From contig DS999225.1 of assembly GCA_000156295.1 (NCBI GenBank), positions 192,852 to 256,851 on the forward strand: DNA of 64,000 nt, written 5' to 3'. Position numbers and translations under genes: made by a program. How positions within the stretch are numbered: the stretch's first letter is position 1; every line of letters begins with the position of its first letter. The stretch is from a marine gamma proteobacterium HTCC2148. Its GTDB lineage: Bacteria > Pseudomonadota > Gammaproteobacteria > Pseudomonadales > Halieaceae. This document shows, piece after piece, positions 35,131 through 45,236 of this stretch. Under the pieces are notes generated by a model. It saw only the letters and a list, made by a program, of their open reading frames with translations. It ran no database searches and was not told the DNA's origin.

Positions 35131-36647
35131 CCTGCCTGAGGAGGGCGTTGGCGGCCACTTGCGCCACGCTTGCCTTGCAGGCATGTACTAATCTTGGCCC
35201 AGATTACCAGGAGCCTGAGGTCAGTTGGCTGCAAGACTGGGAAACTGATCTCTACGGTCAGGTGCTGTCTTCTCCCACAGAAGAGGAGGATCTCCAGTTT
35301 TGGTGGCAGGCGTTTAACGACACTACACTCAACGGCCTTATAGATACGGCGCGCACAGAGAACCCTACTCTCCGCCTTGCTGGCCTGGCTGTTCTGGAAA
35401 GCAGAGCATTGTTGGGCATCGCTACCGGCAGTCAATACCCTCAAGTTCAGCAAGCTAATGGCTCCTGGGCCCGCGTTGACAATTGGCCCACCGAGGGTCG
35501 CAGTTCTGGCGACCATTCCGATCTCAATAGCTACAACGTGGGCTTCAACGTGGGCTGGGAGATGGATTTCTGGGGGCGCTATCGTCGCAGCATAGAGTCT
35601 GCTGATGCAGCCTTCTTCGCCTCGTTAACTAACCAACAAAACGCCCAGGTTCTCATGGCGGCACAGGTTGCACAGGCTTACTACAGTTACCTTACCATCG
35701 CCAATCAGATTGAAATTTCCAAAGAAAACGCCGAGCTGCAAGAGCGTAGCCTGGAGATCACCAACAATTTGTTTGAAAGCGGGCAGTCGGCAGAACTGGA
35801 CGTACAGCAAGCGCGCACCCAGTACCTGGCCACCTTGTCGAGCATACCGAACCTGGAGATTAGTTTGCGCCAGGTTGAGAATGCACTTAGTGTGCTTTTG
35901 GGCCGCTCCCCCGGAGATATGCCAGAGTTGGAGGGTGTCGCGCAAGGCTTGCCGACTTTGAACCCTGTGTTTATTGATGCATTTCCGGCAGCTTTGTTAA
36001 TGCGCCGCCCCGATGTGCGGACGGCGGCCTGGAGTGTAGCGGCCCAGTCGGCCCAGATCGGTGTTGCCAAGGCTGACCTTTACCCCTCAGTTTCCTTGTT
36101 TGGCACTATCGGGTGGTCGGGTAATTCTCTCAATGCCACCACTGATACCCTATCGACTGGCATCGGCCCCAGTTTTAGCTGGAACCTGTTTAACTACGAC
36201 AGAATCGAGAACAGTGTGCGAGTGCAGGACGCGCGCCTGCAGCAGGCTATTGAAGGTTATCAGCTAACGGTACTGGCGGCGGCCTCAGAAATTGATGACG
36301 CTGCGATCAGCGTGGTTAAGACCAAGGAACAACAGTTATTACTGGCTGAAGCGCTGAAAGCGGCTGACCGTTCCCTGGTGTTGTCGACCAAACGTTATCA
36401 AGAGGGTTACTCCGATTTTCAGCGGGTGTTGTCGGCGCAGCAGGCGAGGGCAGCACGCTCCTCTGCCTATGTCGCAAACCAGGGTGCACACATCAGTGGC
36501 GTTATTGCCTTTTATAAAGCGCTGGGCGGTGGCTGGCAGCCTGCGGGCCCCGAAGATCTTGTACCGCAGGAAATTCGCGACATTATGCAAGAGCGCACAG
36601 ATTGGAATGGCATGCTCAATGACCCTGTACCGCTTGCTGAACAATAA
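35127..36647 (+). CDS. outer-membrane efflux lipoprotein, NodT/OprM family
   Basis: A 506-residue TolC-like outer-membrane factor of tripartite efflux pumps. A lipoprotein signal with lipobox (LALQAC, Cys near residue 20) is followed by the family opening NLGPDYQEPEV. Two long OEP domains are present, with features such as AQVAQAYYSYLTIANQIE, LLMRRPDVR-AAW, and the LLGRSPGDMPEL turn. It is translationally coupled to the AI-2E permease gene (ATGA overlap). Confidence 0.93.
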   Translation: MTCLRRALAATCATLALQACTNLGPDYQEPEVSWLQDWETDLYGQVLSSPTEEEDLQFWWQAFNDTTLNGLIDTARTENPTLRLAGLAVLESRALLGIATGSQYPQVQQANGSWARVDNWPTEGRSSGDHSDLNSYNVGFNVGWEMDFWGRYRRSIESADAAFFASLTNQQNAQVLMAAQVAQAYYSYLTIANQIEISKENAELQERSLEITNNLFESGQSAELDVQQARTQYLATLSSIPNLEISLRQVENALSVLLGRSPGDMPELEGVAQGLPTLNPVFIDAFPAALLMRRPDVRTAAWSVAAQSAQIGVAKADLYPSVSLFGTIGWSGNSLNATTDTLSTGIGPSFSWNLFNYDRIENSVRVQDARLQQAIEGYQLTVLAAASEIDDAAISVVKTKEQQLLLAEALKAADRSLVLSTKRYQEGYSDFQRVLSAQQARAARSSAYVANQGAHISGVIAFYKALGGGWQPAGPEDLVPQEIRDIMQERTDWNGMLNDPVPLAEQ

Positions 36648-36665
36648 TTTAAAGGCTGAAATACT

Positions 36666-37811
36666 ATGAGCGACTCAGAAGTAACAGCGGATAGCCCTGA
36701 GAAACCGGGGGCCGAGGTCTCTGCCAGTCAAGCGCCCGAAGCGGTTAAGCGGGGCGGACTCGCGATCGGTCTGGTGATTATTCTAAGTCTGACCTGGTAT
36801 TTGGCTTCAGACAGGTACACCCCCTATACAACGCAGGCACGTGTGCAGGGTTATGTGATTGGCGCTGCTCCCAAGGTCTCGGGAGTCATCACCGAGGTGT
36901 ATGTGAAAAACAATATGCGAGTGGAAGCCGGGGCGGCACTTTTTCAGGTCGATACCTCCCAGTATGAGATTGCCTTGGCCAAGGCCCTCTCCGACTATAA
37001 CAATGCCCTGAGACAGGTTGAGGCCGGCGATGCGGGGGTCGACGCTGCCAGAGCGAATTTACGTGCATCACTGGCCAACCTCGAGAAAGCGCAAAAAGAT
37101 ACCAATCGACTAGAACGCCTGTACAAAGAAGACCCGGGGACAATTTCTACGCGACGCCTTGAGGTTTCCAGGGCAAATCTGGATCAATCGAAAGCCGCAG
37201 TGTCAGCGTCGGAGGCTGCGATCAAACAGGCGATTGATGCCAAAGGTGGTGGCTCCAGCGAAGAAGAAAATACCATTTTAGCGATCGCGCGCACGGGTGT
37301 GAATAAGGCGCAGTTAGACCTCGACAACACGCTAGTGACAGCCACTGATCGCGGAGAAATTACTGACTTGCGCGCAGATGTAGGCGCTTTTGCCGGCGCG
37401 GGGCAGGCTGTCATAACGCTGATATCCTTGAACGATGTTTGGGTCCAGGCCGAATTTACAGAAAATAACCTCGGTAATATCGTGGCGGGTACGCCGGTAG
37501 AAATCTTGTTTGATTCACTGCCGGGCCAGGTGTTTGATGGAAAAATAGACAATATAGGGTTGGGGGTAAGCGCAGGAAGCTCAACTCAACCGGGCACACT
37601 GCCCACGATTGATAATAACCGAGACTGGCTGCGTGCCTCGCAACGTTTTCCTGTCGTCGTTACGTTCGATGTAAAGCAAGAAGACTTGATGGTTCAATTG
37701 AGAATGGGTGGGCAGGCGTCTGTGATGGCTTACGCTGAAGGCGCCTGGATAACGCGGATATTGGGTAAGGTCTACATCCGCTTCATGAGCATAATGTCTT
37801 ACGCATACTAG
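36666..37811 (+). CDS. HlyD/EmrA-type membrane fusion protein
   Basis: A 381-residue periplasmic adaptor. One N-terminal transmembrane helix (GGLAIGLVIILSLTWYLA) is followed by the biotinyl-lipoyl-like motif ARVQGYVIGAAPKVSGVI. A coiled-coil hairpin covers about residues 100-200, then come a second lipoyl half and a beta-barrel (SLNDVWVQAEFTENNLG). It bridges the outer-membrane factor and the DUF2955 protein. It starts 18 bases after the upstream stop. Confidence 0.92.
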   Translation: MSDSEVTADSPEKPGAEVSASQAPEAVKRGGLAIGLVIILSLTWYLASDRYTPYTTQARVQGYVIGAAPKVSGVITEVYVKNNMRVEAGAALFQVDTSQYEIALAKALSDYNNALRQVEAGDAGVDAARANLRASLANLEKAQKDTNRLERLYKEDPGTISTRRLEVSRANLDQSKAAVSASEAAIKQAIDAKGGGSSEEENTILAIARTGVNKAQLDLDNTLVTATDRGEITDLRADVGAFAGAGQAVITLISLNDVWVQAEFTENNLGNIVAGTPVEILFDSLPGQVFDGKIDNIGLGVSAGSSTQPGTLPTIDNNRDWLRASQRFPVVVTFDVKQEDLMVQLRMGGQASVMAYAEGAWITRILGKVYIRFMSIMSYAY

Positions 37812-37828
37812 GCAGAGGAGCGCTGGTC

Positions 37829-38863
37829 ATGCATATCGGTGCCAAGCGGGTATTCAGGCTGAGCCTGACCGTGGCGCTTTCCCTGGCGGTCAGTTATGGC
37901 ATGGCCAATACCATGCCCTACATAGCGCCGCTCTTTGCCTTCATGTTGGGTGCCGCTCCTAAGCCACCGATGGGGTTTAAGGGCTTAATAGGCTTGATTC
38001 TGATTCTGGGCATGATTCTTAGCACTGGCCTGTTGTTGATTCCGCTGCTGACCTATTACCCCATGACGGCACTGATGCTGGTGCTAATGGGGCTATTCTT
38101 TGCCAATTACCTGTCGCTCAACATGGGTAAAGGCCCGGTGGGCGTGTTTCTTACGGTTGGAATTACCTTGATTTCTGCGCTGGGCCTTCTAGGTCACGGT
38201 ATAGCGATGATGGTGATATCCGCTCTTCTGCTCAACGTTGCCATTGCTGTGATTTGTCAATGGATTGTCTATCCCTTATTTCCAGAAGATGACGTGGCTC
38301 CGGCGCCACCTGCTCTTCCTGAACGACTGCAGTCCAGTTGGCTGGCGTTGCGCGCTACCCTGATTATTTTCCCCAGCTATTTACTCGTACTTTACAACCC
38401 TACCGCCTACGCTCCCATTATTATGAAATCGGTTGCCTTGGGGCAGCAGGCTACCGAAACCGATGCAAGGCACGCAGGCAGAGAGTTACTGGGTTCGACC
38501 TGCATGGCGGGAATAATGGCAATCGTTTTTTGGTGCTGCCTCAAGCTGGCGCCCAATCTCTGGATGTATTTTCTTTGGACGCTGGTATTTAGCATGTATT
38601 TTGTCGCTAAGTTCTACGCGGTTCTGGAAAGTCGGTTTAGCCAGAGTTTTTGGCAAAATGTGATGGTCACCTTGTTTATTTTTATCGGTCCTGCGGTAGA
38701 GGATACGGCAAATGGTAAAGACCCTTACAAGGCGTCAGTAATCAGGATAGGGCTCTTTCTCGGAGTGACGATTTATGCATGGATGATGTTAGTTTCCCTT
38801 GAGTGGCTGCGTAAGCGGCAAGAGTATAAAAAACCACCGGCATTGCTAGTGGAGGTGCAATAG
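37829..38863 (+). CDS. DUF2955 (FUSC-like) inner-membrane efflux protein
   Basis: A 344-residue membrane protein with two clusters of hydrophobic helices, fitting DUF2955, related to the FUSC/AaeB aromatic acid exporters. The N-terminal half includes SLAVSYGMANTMPYIAPLF and the second half AYAPIIMKSVALGQQ. With the adaptor and outer-membrane gene it forms an AaeAB-like pump, plausibly exporting aromatic carboxylates. Position right after the meta-cleavage operon suits that. The substrate is inference. Confidence 0.88.
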   Translation: MHIGAKRVFRLSLTVALSLAVSYGMANTMPYIAPLFAFMLGAAPKPPMGFKGLIGLILILGMILSTGLLLIPLLTYYPMTALMLVLMGLFFANYLSLNMGKGPVGVFLTVGITLISALGLLGHGIAMMVISALLLNVAIAVICQWIVYPLFPEDDVAPAPPALPERLQSSWLALRATLIIFPSYLLVLYNPTAYAPIIMKSVALGQQATETDARHAGRELLGSTCMAGIMAIVFWCCLKLAPNLWMYFLWTLVFSMYFVAKFYAVLESRFSQSFWQNVMVTLFIFIGPAVEDTANGKDPYKASVIRIGLFLGVTIYAWMMLVSLEWLRKRQEYKKPPALLVEVQ

Positions 38864-38995
38864 TGTCTGGCACTCTTTATATCGACTAGTTTTTTTTCAG
38901 GTGCAGCCAGCGCCTGCGCTATGTCAAAAAAAGCGCGCAAGCCCTGATCAGTGATCGCTGCAGGTGAGGGAGCTTATGCTCAGTGTTTTGCCGTA

Positions 38996-39970
38996 TCAAC
39001 GATGTTTGATCAGTAGTTCAAAGGAACGGCGGCGATCTTCGAAGTAATACATATTAGTCACCGCCATAATTTCATCCGCATCGTGCTGCTGAGCTAGTTG
39101 GCTGATTTGTTGCCAAACCTGTTCAGGAGTTCCTACGGCCCTACTGGGCGCGCGGCTCCTCATAAACGCTTCTTCACGCGGCCCTACTGGGTAGGCGCAG
39201 GCCTCTTGTGGGGTGAGTGATTTGCCATCGCTCTGGCCGCTGAAAAACCGGAACAAGTTCAGATCGTATGCCAACTGTAATGCTAGGGCGTGCTCTTCAT
39301 CCTCGGCGCAGAAAACGCTGATTGTGAGAATCGCATGAGGGGCGGGTTGTAGCTCGCTGGGCTGAAAACTCTGCTTGTACAGACTAATCAATCGACTGTC
39401 TGCCTGCGGGTTAATGAAAAGCCCCAGGTTATAGGGTAGTCCTTTGCTGGCAGCCAACACAGCACTGTCGGGACTGGAACCCAGCATCCAAAGGGGCAGC
39501 CCGGGTGGCGGTTTGGGACTGACCAGGGGTTGGGTATTTTCGCTCCAGAGATATTCTTCCAGTTTGGTGGTGAGTTCGGGAAATCGGTCAAATTTAGGCC
39601 TACCATCGGTGGCCAGGGCCATAGCGGTGGTCATATCTGCCCCGGGTGCGCGCCCGATGCCCAGGTCTATTCGGCCCGGGTAGAGGTTCGCCAGTACTGA
39701 AAAGACTTCGGCAATTTTATAGGGGCTGTAGTGCGGGAGCATAATCCCGCCAGAGCCTATTCTAATAGTGTTGGTGGCGGCGCCAATCGCGGCAAGGAGC
39801 ACTTCCGGAGCGCTACCTGCGACTGTGCGAAAAGCATGGTGTTCCGAGACCCAAAAACGTTCGTAGCCCAGCTCCTCGCACCAACGGGCCATGGTCAGTG
39901 TTTCTTGCAATGCGGTTGCGGCGTCATCGGCGTGCCTTGCCAATGATTGGTCTAGAACGGATAGTTTCAT
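38996..39970 (-). CDS. LLM class flavin-dependent oxidoreductase
   Basis: A 324-residue luciferase-like monooxygenase of the MsnO8/YhbW-type subgroup. The TIM-barrel core is seen in LSVLDQSLARH, RFWVSEHHAF, the GSGGIMLPHYSPYKIAEVF segment, and RIDLGIGRAPG. The cofactor is probably FMN. F420 cannot be excluded, because a gene resembling NADPH-dependent F420 reductase lies at the window end. The substrate is unknown. The gene is divergent from the acylase. Confidence 0.9.
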   Translation of the reverse strand: MKLSVLDQSLARHADDAATALQETLTMARWCEELGYERFWVSEHHAFRTVAGSAPEVLLAAIGAATNTIRIGSGGIMLPHYSPYKIAEVFSVLANLYPGRIDLGIGRAPGADMTTAMALATDGRPKFDRFPELTTKLEEYLWSENTQPLVSPKPPPGLPLWMLGSSPDSAVLAASKGLPYNLGLFINPQADSRLISLYKQSFQPSELQPAPHAILTISVFCAEDEEHALALQLAYDLNLFRFFSGQSDGKSLTPQEACAYPVGPREEAFMRSRAPSRAVGTPEQVWQQISQLAQQHDADEIMAVTNMYYFEDRRRSFELLIKHR

Positions 39971-40184
39971 ACGGGTGTTATTGCCAGTGCTTTGAAATCG
40001 AGACCTGAGTTTAAACTATCGCACTAACTTGGACATAGCGTGTGCGGTGGGCATCTCTCAGGTAATTTGGTCATCAGTTAGTGGTTCCGTGCGCTGCTAG
40101 CATGGCAATATACAATCGGACGGGTCGGGCCGATGCAGGTCGGCTTACAGGGCCCCATCAAATAGAGTAAAGAGTGGATCCATA

Positions 40185-42680
40185 ATGATGAAAACTCAAC
40201 TTCAGTTGCTTTTACTGGTTCTATCCGTTGGCTTGATGGGCTGCAGCGACAGCGACAGCGACAGTGACAGGGACACGTCGCCAGACGATACGATCACTGA
40301 ACCCCCTGTGGAGGAATTTTCCTACGACGCAACGCTAACCCGAACCGAGTATGGTGTACCGCACATCGTTGCAGAGGATTGGGGCAGTTTGGGTTATGGC
40401 CATGGCTATGTCTTCGCCGAGGATAACTACTGCATGCTGATGGAGGAAATTATTCGTGCCAGCGGGCAGTCTCTGGAATTTTTTGGCGAGGCGGGCGGCA
40501 GCGAGAGTACAGATTTTGTTTTTAGCCTGGTTAACAATAATTCCGATGGACAACTGGAAGAGCGGTACCTCAGCCAACAACCTCAGTACATCCTTGATCT
40601 TGTAGCGGGATATGCCGCCGGCTACAACCGTTATCTGCGAGAAACGGGAGTAGACAATTTGCCGGAAACTGACCCCGACTGCCGCGGTGCAGACTGGGTG
40701 CGGGAAATCAATGCGGTCGATCTTTGGAAGTACTTTCGACGTATTCAGCTGCAGGGCAGTACCGACCAGGGCATTGTCAGAGCAGCCATTTTGGATGCTA
40801 AAGGTCCCGGGCAAGCTGGCGCTTCTGCAATGCCAGCCCCTGTGTCTGCTGCCGATTTACAGCGAGCTTTTGCCAATGCAGACAAGGGTAGTAATGCAAT
40901 TGCGCTGGGGCGAGACGCGACCCAGACAGGCAGTGGCATGCTGCTGGGTAATCCACACCAACCATGGTTTGGTGTGGGTTCGTGGTATCAGGTACACCTG
41001 ACGATTCCTGGTGAATATGATGCTATGGGCGCTGCACTCAAGGGATTCCCCAAGATTGCAATTGGCTTTAACAAGGATATGGCCTGGACCCATACCGTGA
41101 GCTTTGCTAGCCGGTTTACCCTGTTTGAGTTGAAACTCAATCCTGACGATCCTTTGCAGTACGAAGTAGACGGGGAGTTCAAGGATATTGTGCCTGAGGA
41201 AGTGACCATCAAAGTCGCAATGCCCGATGGTAGCTTCGAAGAGAGAACACATACGTTTTACCACTGGGAATATGGTCTGATTGTGAGTCTGGCCTCAACG
41301 GCAGGGGGCATCGCCCCCGAGTTCGCCAGCCTGTTTGACGGTTGGCCCACACCCCAGGGCACTGTGTATGCATTGCGGGATGCTAATTTGGAAAATCTCC
41401 GAGGCATTGAAATGTGGGTGAATGTGGGCAAATCCTCCACTGTCGGAGAGTTTGCCGATGCACTTAAAGTGATAGGTAACCCGTTGTTCCACTCCTTGGC
41501 CGCTGACCGCAATGGCGATGCTTTCTACGGAGAAATTTCGGCTATTCCCAATGTGACCGAGAAAAAAATGGAGGAGTGTATTGTCGGCATTAATGCTGTG
41601 GTGCGTTCACTCACTAATAACGCGATTTTAGCGCTGGACGGCACTCGCAGTGACTGTCAGTGGGGAGCCGATGCGGATGCTCCGCAAGACTCTGGACTAT
41701 TCGGCTTTGCTAGTTTGCCCAGTTTTTTCACCACCGAATATGCTGCCAATAGCAATGACAGCTACTGGCTTAGTAACCCTGAACAGCCACTGGAGGGCTT
41801 CCCTACGACAATGGGCTTTATCGGCCATGAGGGGCAACAACAAAACCTGAGAACTCAAATTACTCATGAGATGGTTGGCCAAAGGCTGGAAGGGACGGAC
41901 GGATTTGACGCCAGCCCGGGGTTTACGCTCAGCAGTTTGCAGCAGTTGATGTACGCTAACCGGGTGTTTGCTGCCGATTTGACGTTGGATGATGTGCTCA
42001 CTGTGTGTACAGAAACTGCATGGCCAGAAATCTTTCCGCCACCCGGCGGGAAAAGAGCCTGTGACGTGCTGTCGCAATGGGATCGTCTGGCCAACATAGA
42101 CAGTCGTGGCACTCAAGTCTTTACCGAATTCTGGAAAGCAATTTCTGCCGGCGGTGCTGCCTTTGAAAATGCTGTGACAGATCAATCACTCTGGTTTGAA
42201 GACTTCGATCCGACCAGGGCACTGGAGACTCCCAAAGGCTTCGACCTGTCGCTGGAAGTGAATCGTGAACGGATTCTTAGCGCGTTAACGACAGCGGCAA
42301 ATGCATTAGATGCCGCTAACGTTGCTTTTGATGCGCCGTGGGGAGAAGTACAGGTACTGCCGCGCAATGGAATCGATGTGCCCATACACGGAGGTGATGG
42401 CGGTATGGGCGTGTTCGGTGCAATAAGCTCTGGCTTGTCTGATGGTGGCTATCGTACGATCGGCGGTGGTAACTCCTATATCCAGACAGTGACCTGGGAT
42501 GAGAGTGACTGTCCGATTGCGGATGCAATCATTACAACCTCCCAATCGATAAACCCGGAGTCGCCATACTACAGCGATCAGAGTGAACTCTATTCGCGCA
42601 AAGAATGGGTACGTATGCCTTTTTGCGATGATGCGATCGAGGCCAATCGCATTACTGAACCCCTGCAATTGCGGGAGTGA
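40185..42680 (+). CDS. penicillin acylase family lipoprotein
   Basis: An 831-residue Ntn-hydrolase of the penicillin G/acylhomoserine-lactone acylase family. An N-terminal lipobox (GLMGC, Cys near residue 20) is followed by an SDSDSDSD linker encoded by five AGCGAC-like hexamers. The self-processing nucleophile is likely Ser236 (DKGSNAIAL, preceded by Gly). The alpha chain carries VPHIVAEDWGSLGYGHGY and the beta chain starts at that Ser. It should be anchored on the outer or inner membrane facing the periplasm. Substrates could be N-acyl homoserine lactones, amides or lipid acyls; none is shown. Confidence 0.88.
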   Translation: MMKTQLQLLLLVLSVGLMGCSDSDSDSDRDTSPDDTITEPPVEEFSYDATLTRTEYGVPHIVAEDWGSLGYGHGYVFAEDNYCMLMEEIIRASGQSLEFFGEAGGSESTDFVFSLVNNNSDGQLEERYLSQQPQYILDLVAGYAAGYNRYLRETGVDNLPETDPDCRGADWVREINAVDLWKYFRRIQLQGSTDQGIVRAAILDAKGPGQAGASAMPAPVSAADLQRAFANADKGSNAIALGRDATQTGSGMLLGNPHQPWFGVGSWYQVHLTIPGEYDAMGAALKGFPKIAIGFNKDMAWTHTVSFASRFTLFELKLNPDDPLQYEVDGEFKDIVPEEVTIKVAMPDGSFEERTHTFYHWEYGLIVSLASTAGGIAPEFASLFDGWPTPQGTVYALRDANLENLRGIEMWVNVGKSSTVGEFADALKVIGNPLFHSLAADRNGDAFYGEISAIPNVTEKKMEECIVGINAVVRSLTNNAILALDGTRSDCQWGADADAPQDSGLFGFASLPSFFTTEYAANSNDSYWLSNPEQPLEGFPTTMGFIGHEGQQQNLRTQITHEMVGQRLEGTDGFDASPGFTLSSLQQLMYANRVFAADLTLDDVLTVCTETAWPEIFPPPGGKRACDVLSQWDRLANIDSRGTQVFTEFWKAISAGGAAFENAVTDQSLWFEDFDPTRALETPKGFDLSLEVNRERILSALTTAANALDAANVAFDAPWGEVQVLPRNGIDVPIHGGDGGMGVFGAISSGLSDGGYRTIGGGNSYIQTVTWDESDCPIADAIITTSQSINPESPYYSDQSELYSRKEWVRMPFCDDAIEANRITEPLQLRE
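40245..40274. repeat. five AGCGAC-like tandem hexamers
   Basis: Five consecutive 6-base units (three AGCGAC, one AGTGAC, one AGGGAC) encode the SDSDSDSDRD linker just after the lipobox of the acylase. Copy number may vary between strains. Confidence 0.8.
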
Positions 42681-42713
42681 TAACAATGTTGTGTGACATG
42701 GGGTTATAAGATT

Positions 42714-43511
42714 ATGGGCGTGATGGACAGGTTCAGGCTGGACGGCAAAGTGGCGGTCATTACCGGCGCTGGCAAGGGCATAGGGGCGGGCATAGCGCTG
42801 GCTTTGGCCGAGGCGGGGGCGAATATTGTGCTGGCTGCAAGGACAAAAGCGGATTTGAACAGGGTGGCTGATGAGATCACCCTGCTAGGCCGCGAATCAC
42901 TGGTGATGCCTACAGATGTATTGGACTTTGAACAGTTGGCTTCCCTGGTAGAGGCCACGATTGCTCGGTTTGGTCGTATTGATATTTTGGTCAATAACGC
43001 GGGTGGTTTTCCGCCCAAACCGATGCTGCAAACATCAGCAAAAGAGTTTGAGGCTGCGATGCGGTTTAATGTGACAACAGCGTTTGAACTTTCTCGGCTT
43101 TGTGCGCCTTACCTGGCTGAGAAGCAAGACGGCGCTATTCTGAATATTTCCTCTGTCGCTGGGGAGAAACCCACCCCCTGCTTTTCGGCCTATGGTACGG
43201 CTAAGGGAGCATTAAGCCTGTTAACACGCGAATTGGCGCAGGAATTTGCCCCCCGAATTAGGGTGAATGCGATCGCGGTAGGCTCTACCCGCACCGACGC
43301 ACTCAATACAGTGCTGACACAAGAAGTGGAGCAAACTATGGTCGAGCTGACGCCCATGGGAAGGCTAGGAGAAGTTGAAGATATAGCACTTGGTGCAGTG
43401 TATTTATGCTCTCCTGCTGCAAGCTACGTTACCGGCGATATTCTCGGTATCAATGGCGGCCTTGAACGCTTGAACATGCAGATGCCGCGAGCCTGGGGCG
43501 GCATGGGTTGA
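42714..43511 (+). CDS. short-chain dehydrogenase/reductase
   Basis: A classical SDR of about 265 residues, with TGAGKGIGAGI cofactor motif near residues 16-26, NNAGG, and the catalytic Ser/YGTAKGA pair (near residue 160). The sequence resembles 7-alpha-hydroxysteroid dehydrogenase and glucose-1-dehydrogenase-type enzymes. The start is uncertain: ATG at 42714 or 42723 (MDRFRLDGK). It starts 33 bases after the acylase stop and may be cotranscribed. The substrate is unknown. Confidence 0.85.
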   Translation: MGVMDRFRLDGKVAVITGAGKGIGAGIALALAEAGANIVLAARTKADLNRVADEITLLGRESLVMPTDVLDFEQLASLVEATIARFGRIDILVNNAGGFPPKPMLQTSAKEFEAAMRFNVTTAFELSRLCAPYLAEKQDGAILNISSVAGEKPTPCFSAYGTAKGALSLLTRELAQEFAPRIRVNAIAVGSTRTDALNTVLTQEVEQTMVELTPMGRLGEVEDIALGAVYLCSPAASYVTGDILGINGGLERLNMQMPRAWGGMG

Positions 43512-43617
43512 CTTTCTTCGGCCCATTAACGGTATTTGGCACGCCTGGATTCGCACTCTCAGAGGTGCCAGCCAGGCCTTCATGTTAAGCGGACAAACTG
43601 GCTTACCTTGGCCAGCA

Positions 43618-44949
43618 TCAGTGATCATTACTGGCCTGAGACTGGAGTTTGTACTGTTGCAGCAGTCGGTGTGCGACCACCATCCAAATCAAAATCATGG
43701 CAACGTTTACTGCAGAAAAGCCAAGTAAATCCAGGCCAATAAACTGAGTGCCCACAAACACCAGTGCGGCGGCGATGACATCACCAGTGCGCACGAAGAA
43801 GGTATCTATAGCCTGTTTGGCTTTGTACTTTTCATCGGGAGTGGTTTGCAGCCACAGCATTTGCTTAGCTGTATTCATGACAGAGTAATCGGTTGAGTTT
43901 TCAGCGAGTTTAGTTGCGATGAATACCATCATGCTGGCCCCGAGCAAGGGCAATGCATAGGTTCCCAAGGCGATGATGGGAAGGGCGAACAAAACGCCGG
44001 CTATGCCGAAAAACTTCACTAGCCTGGAGACAAGCAAAGCCTGGATTACGATAGTTGCAACATTGACCCAAAAGAAAAATTGGCCATAAAACTTTCCAAT
44101 AAACGCCTCTGTATCGAAGTCGGCCTGGCCCGCTGCTAGCTCCACCGCATAATCCAGTACAACTCGGCTAAGAATATATTCACCGGTTGTGTTGACCACA
44201 TTTAACAAGACCAGCAGCCCGGCAATCAGTATCAAATAGCGACTCTTGAATACCAGTGCAAAGCCACTGCTGTTGGTTAGGGGTTTTGATTCCTGCTCGC
44301 TAGCAGTGCGTGTGGATGAAGAGTGCATAATCAAGGCGTAAAGCGCCAGATGGACGAGCAGCAGGCTCGCAGCGATATGCATCATGGTGACAGAGCTTAC
44401 GCCTGAGCCATAAAGCCAGCCCGCCACTGCCGCACCAACCGGTCCGCCGGCGGTTGAGCCAACTGCAATCAATGGAAAGAGTCTTTCACCAGTATCTCTG
44501 TTATACAGTTCGTTGGCATAAGACCAGAACTGGGCGATCATGCTGACACTAAAAATACCAAGGAATACGTAAAACGCGAAACCAATGTACGGTACTTTCA
44601 TTGACAGGGCGCCTGCAAACAGCACGATGCAGACAGCAAACCCAAGAACAACATAAACGAGTAGCTTTTGACGTGGAAGACGGCCGGCGAGCCAGCCATA
44701 GAAGGGAACATAGGCGACGAGCACAATGGCCTGAAATGCCGCAGCATAGGATTTTAGCTCTGCACCGCCAGTAGCAAGGATTAGCGGTTCACGCACGGTT
44801 TTTAAAATGTAGTACGCCATTAACAAAAAATAGACGTTCAAAAACATCATCAGAACCATGCGGCCTTCGCCGGGTCTTACATCGCCGAATATTCGTATCA
44901 ATCGGTCAGGCCAGTTGCCAGAACTGATGGTTTCATGCGTTTGCTGCAT
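43618..44949 (-). CDS. NTT/MFS-like transporter
   Basis: A 443-residue membrane protein with about 12 hydrophobic segments. It resembles the bacterial homologues of ATP/ADP translocases (NTT/TLC family) and related MFS transporters. Characteristic segments are FLNVYFLLMAYYILKTVREP, the VPFYGWLAGRLPRQKLL loop, and NTAKQMLWLQTTPDEKYKAKQ. The ATG at 44949 has no strong ribosome site. Substrates are unknown; these bacterial forms are not shown to move nucleotides. Confidence 0.78.
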   Translation of the reverse strand: MQQTHETISSGNWPDRLIRIFGDVRPGEGRMVLMMFLNVYFLLMAYYILKTVREPLILATGGAELKSYAAAFQAIVLVAYVPFYGWLAGRLPRQKLLVYVVLGFAVCIVLFAGALSMKVPYIGFAFYVFLGIFSVSMIAQFWSYANELYNRDTGERLFPLIAVGSTAGGPVGAAVAGWLYGSGVSSVTMMHIAASLLLVHLALYALIMHSSSTRTASEQESKPLTNSSGFALVFKSRYLILIAGLLVLLNVVNTTGEYILSRVVLDYAVELAAGQADFDTEAFIGKFYGQFFFWVNVATIVIQALLVSRLVKFFGIAGVLFALPIIALGTYALPLLGASMMVFIATKLAENSTDYSVMNTAKQMLWLQTTPDEKYKAKQAIDTFFVRTGDVIAAALVFVGTQFIGLDLLGFSAVNVAMILIWMVVAHRLLQQYKLQSQASNDH

Positions 44950-45236
44950 TTGTGAGTGCCTGTGTGTTCGATTACTGCTGCATCGGCGTATTCTGAAAAA
45001 TCATTATGACGCCCGTGACAGCGTGTTATCAAGCACCGCAGAATTGAATGGCTTGCGAGCCGCTACGTATGTGATCGATAATTAAAAAGAGAGTTGGCGA
45101 AAAGAGAGTCCTATCACTGGCTAGGATGAGAAACCCCGGGGTTTGCTCGATTTTTTTCACATGTCATGGGAGGATGCGCGTCAGAAGCCTTGATTATAAA
45201 AATTCAGATATTCGATAACAATGGGAGAATGGTGAG

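Noticed and set aside
38870-38940. CAGG..CCTG inverted repeat flanked by T and A runs as a bidirectional terminator
   Set aside because: The T-run precedes the stem on the plus strand and the stem is weak; orientation does not fit an intrinsic terminator in either direction.
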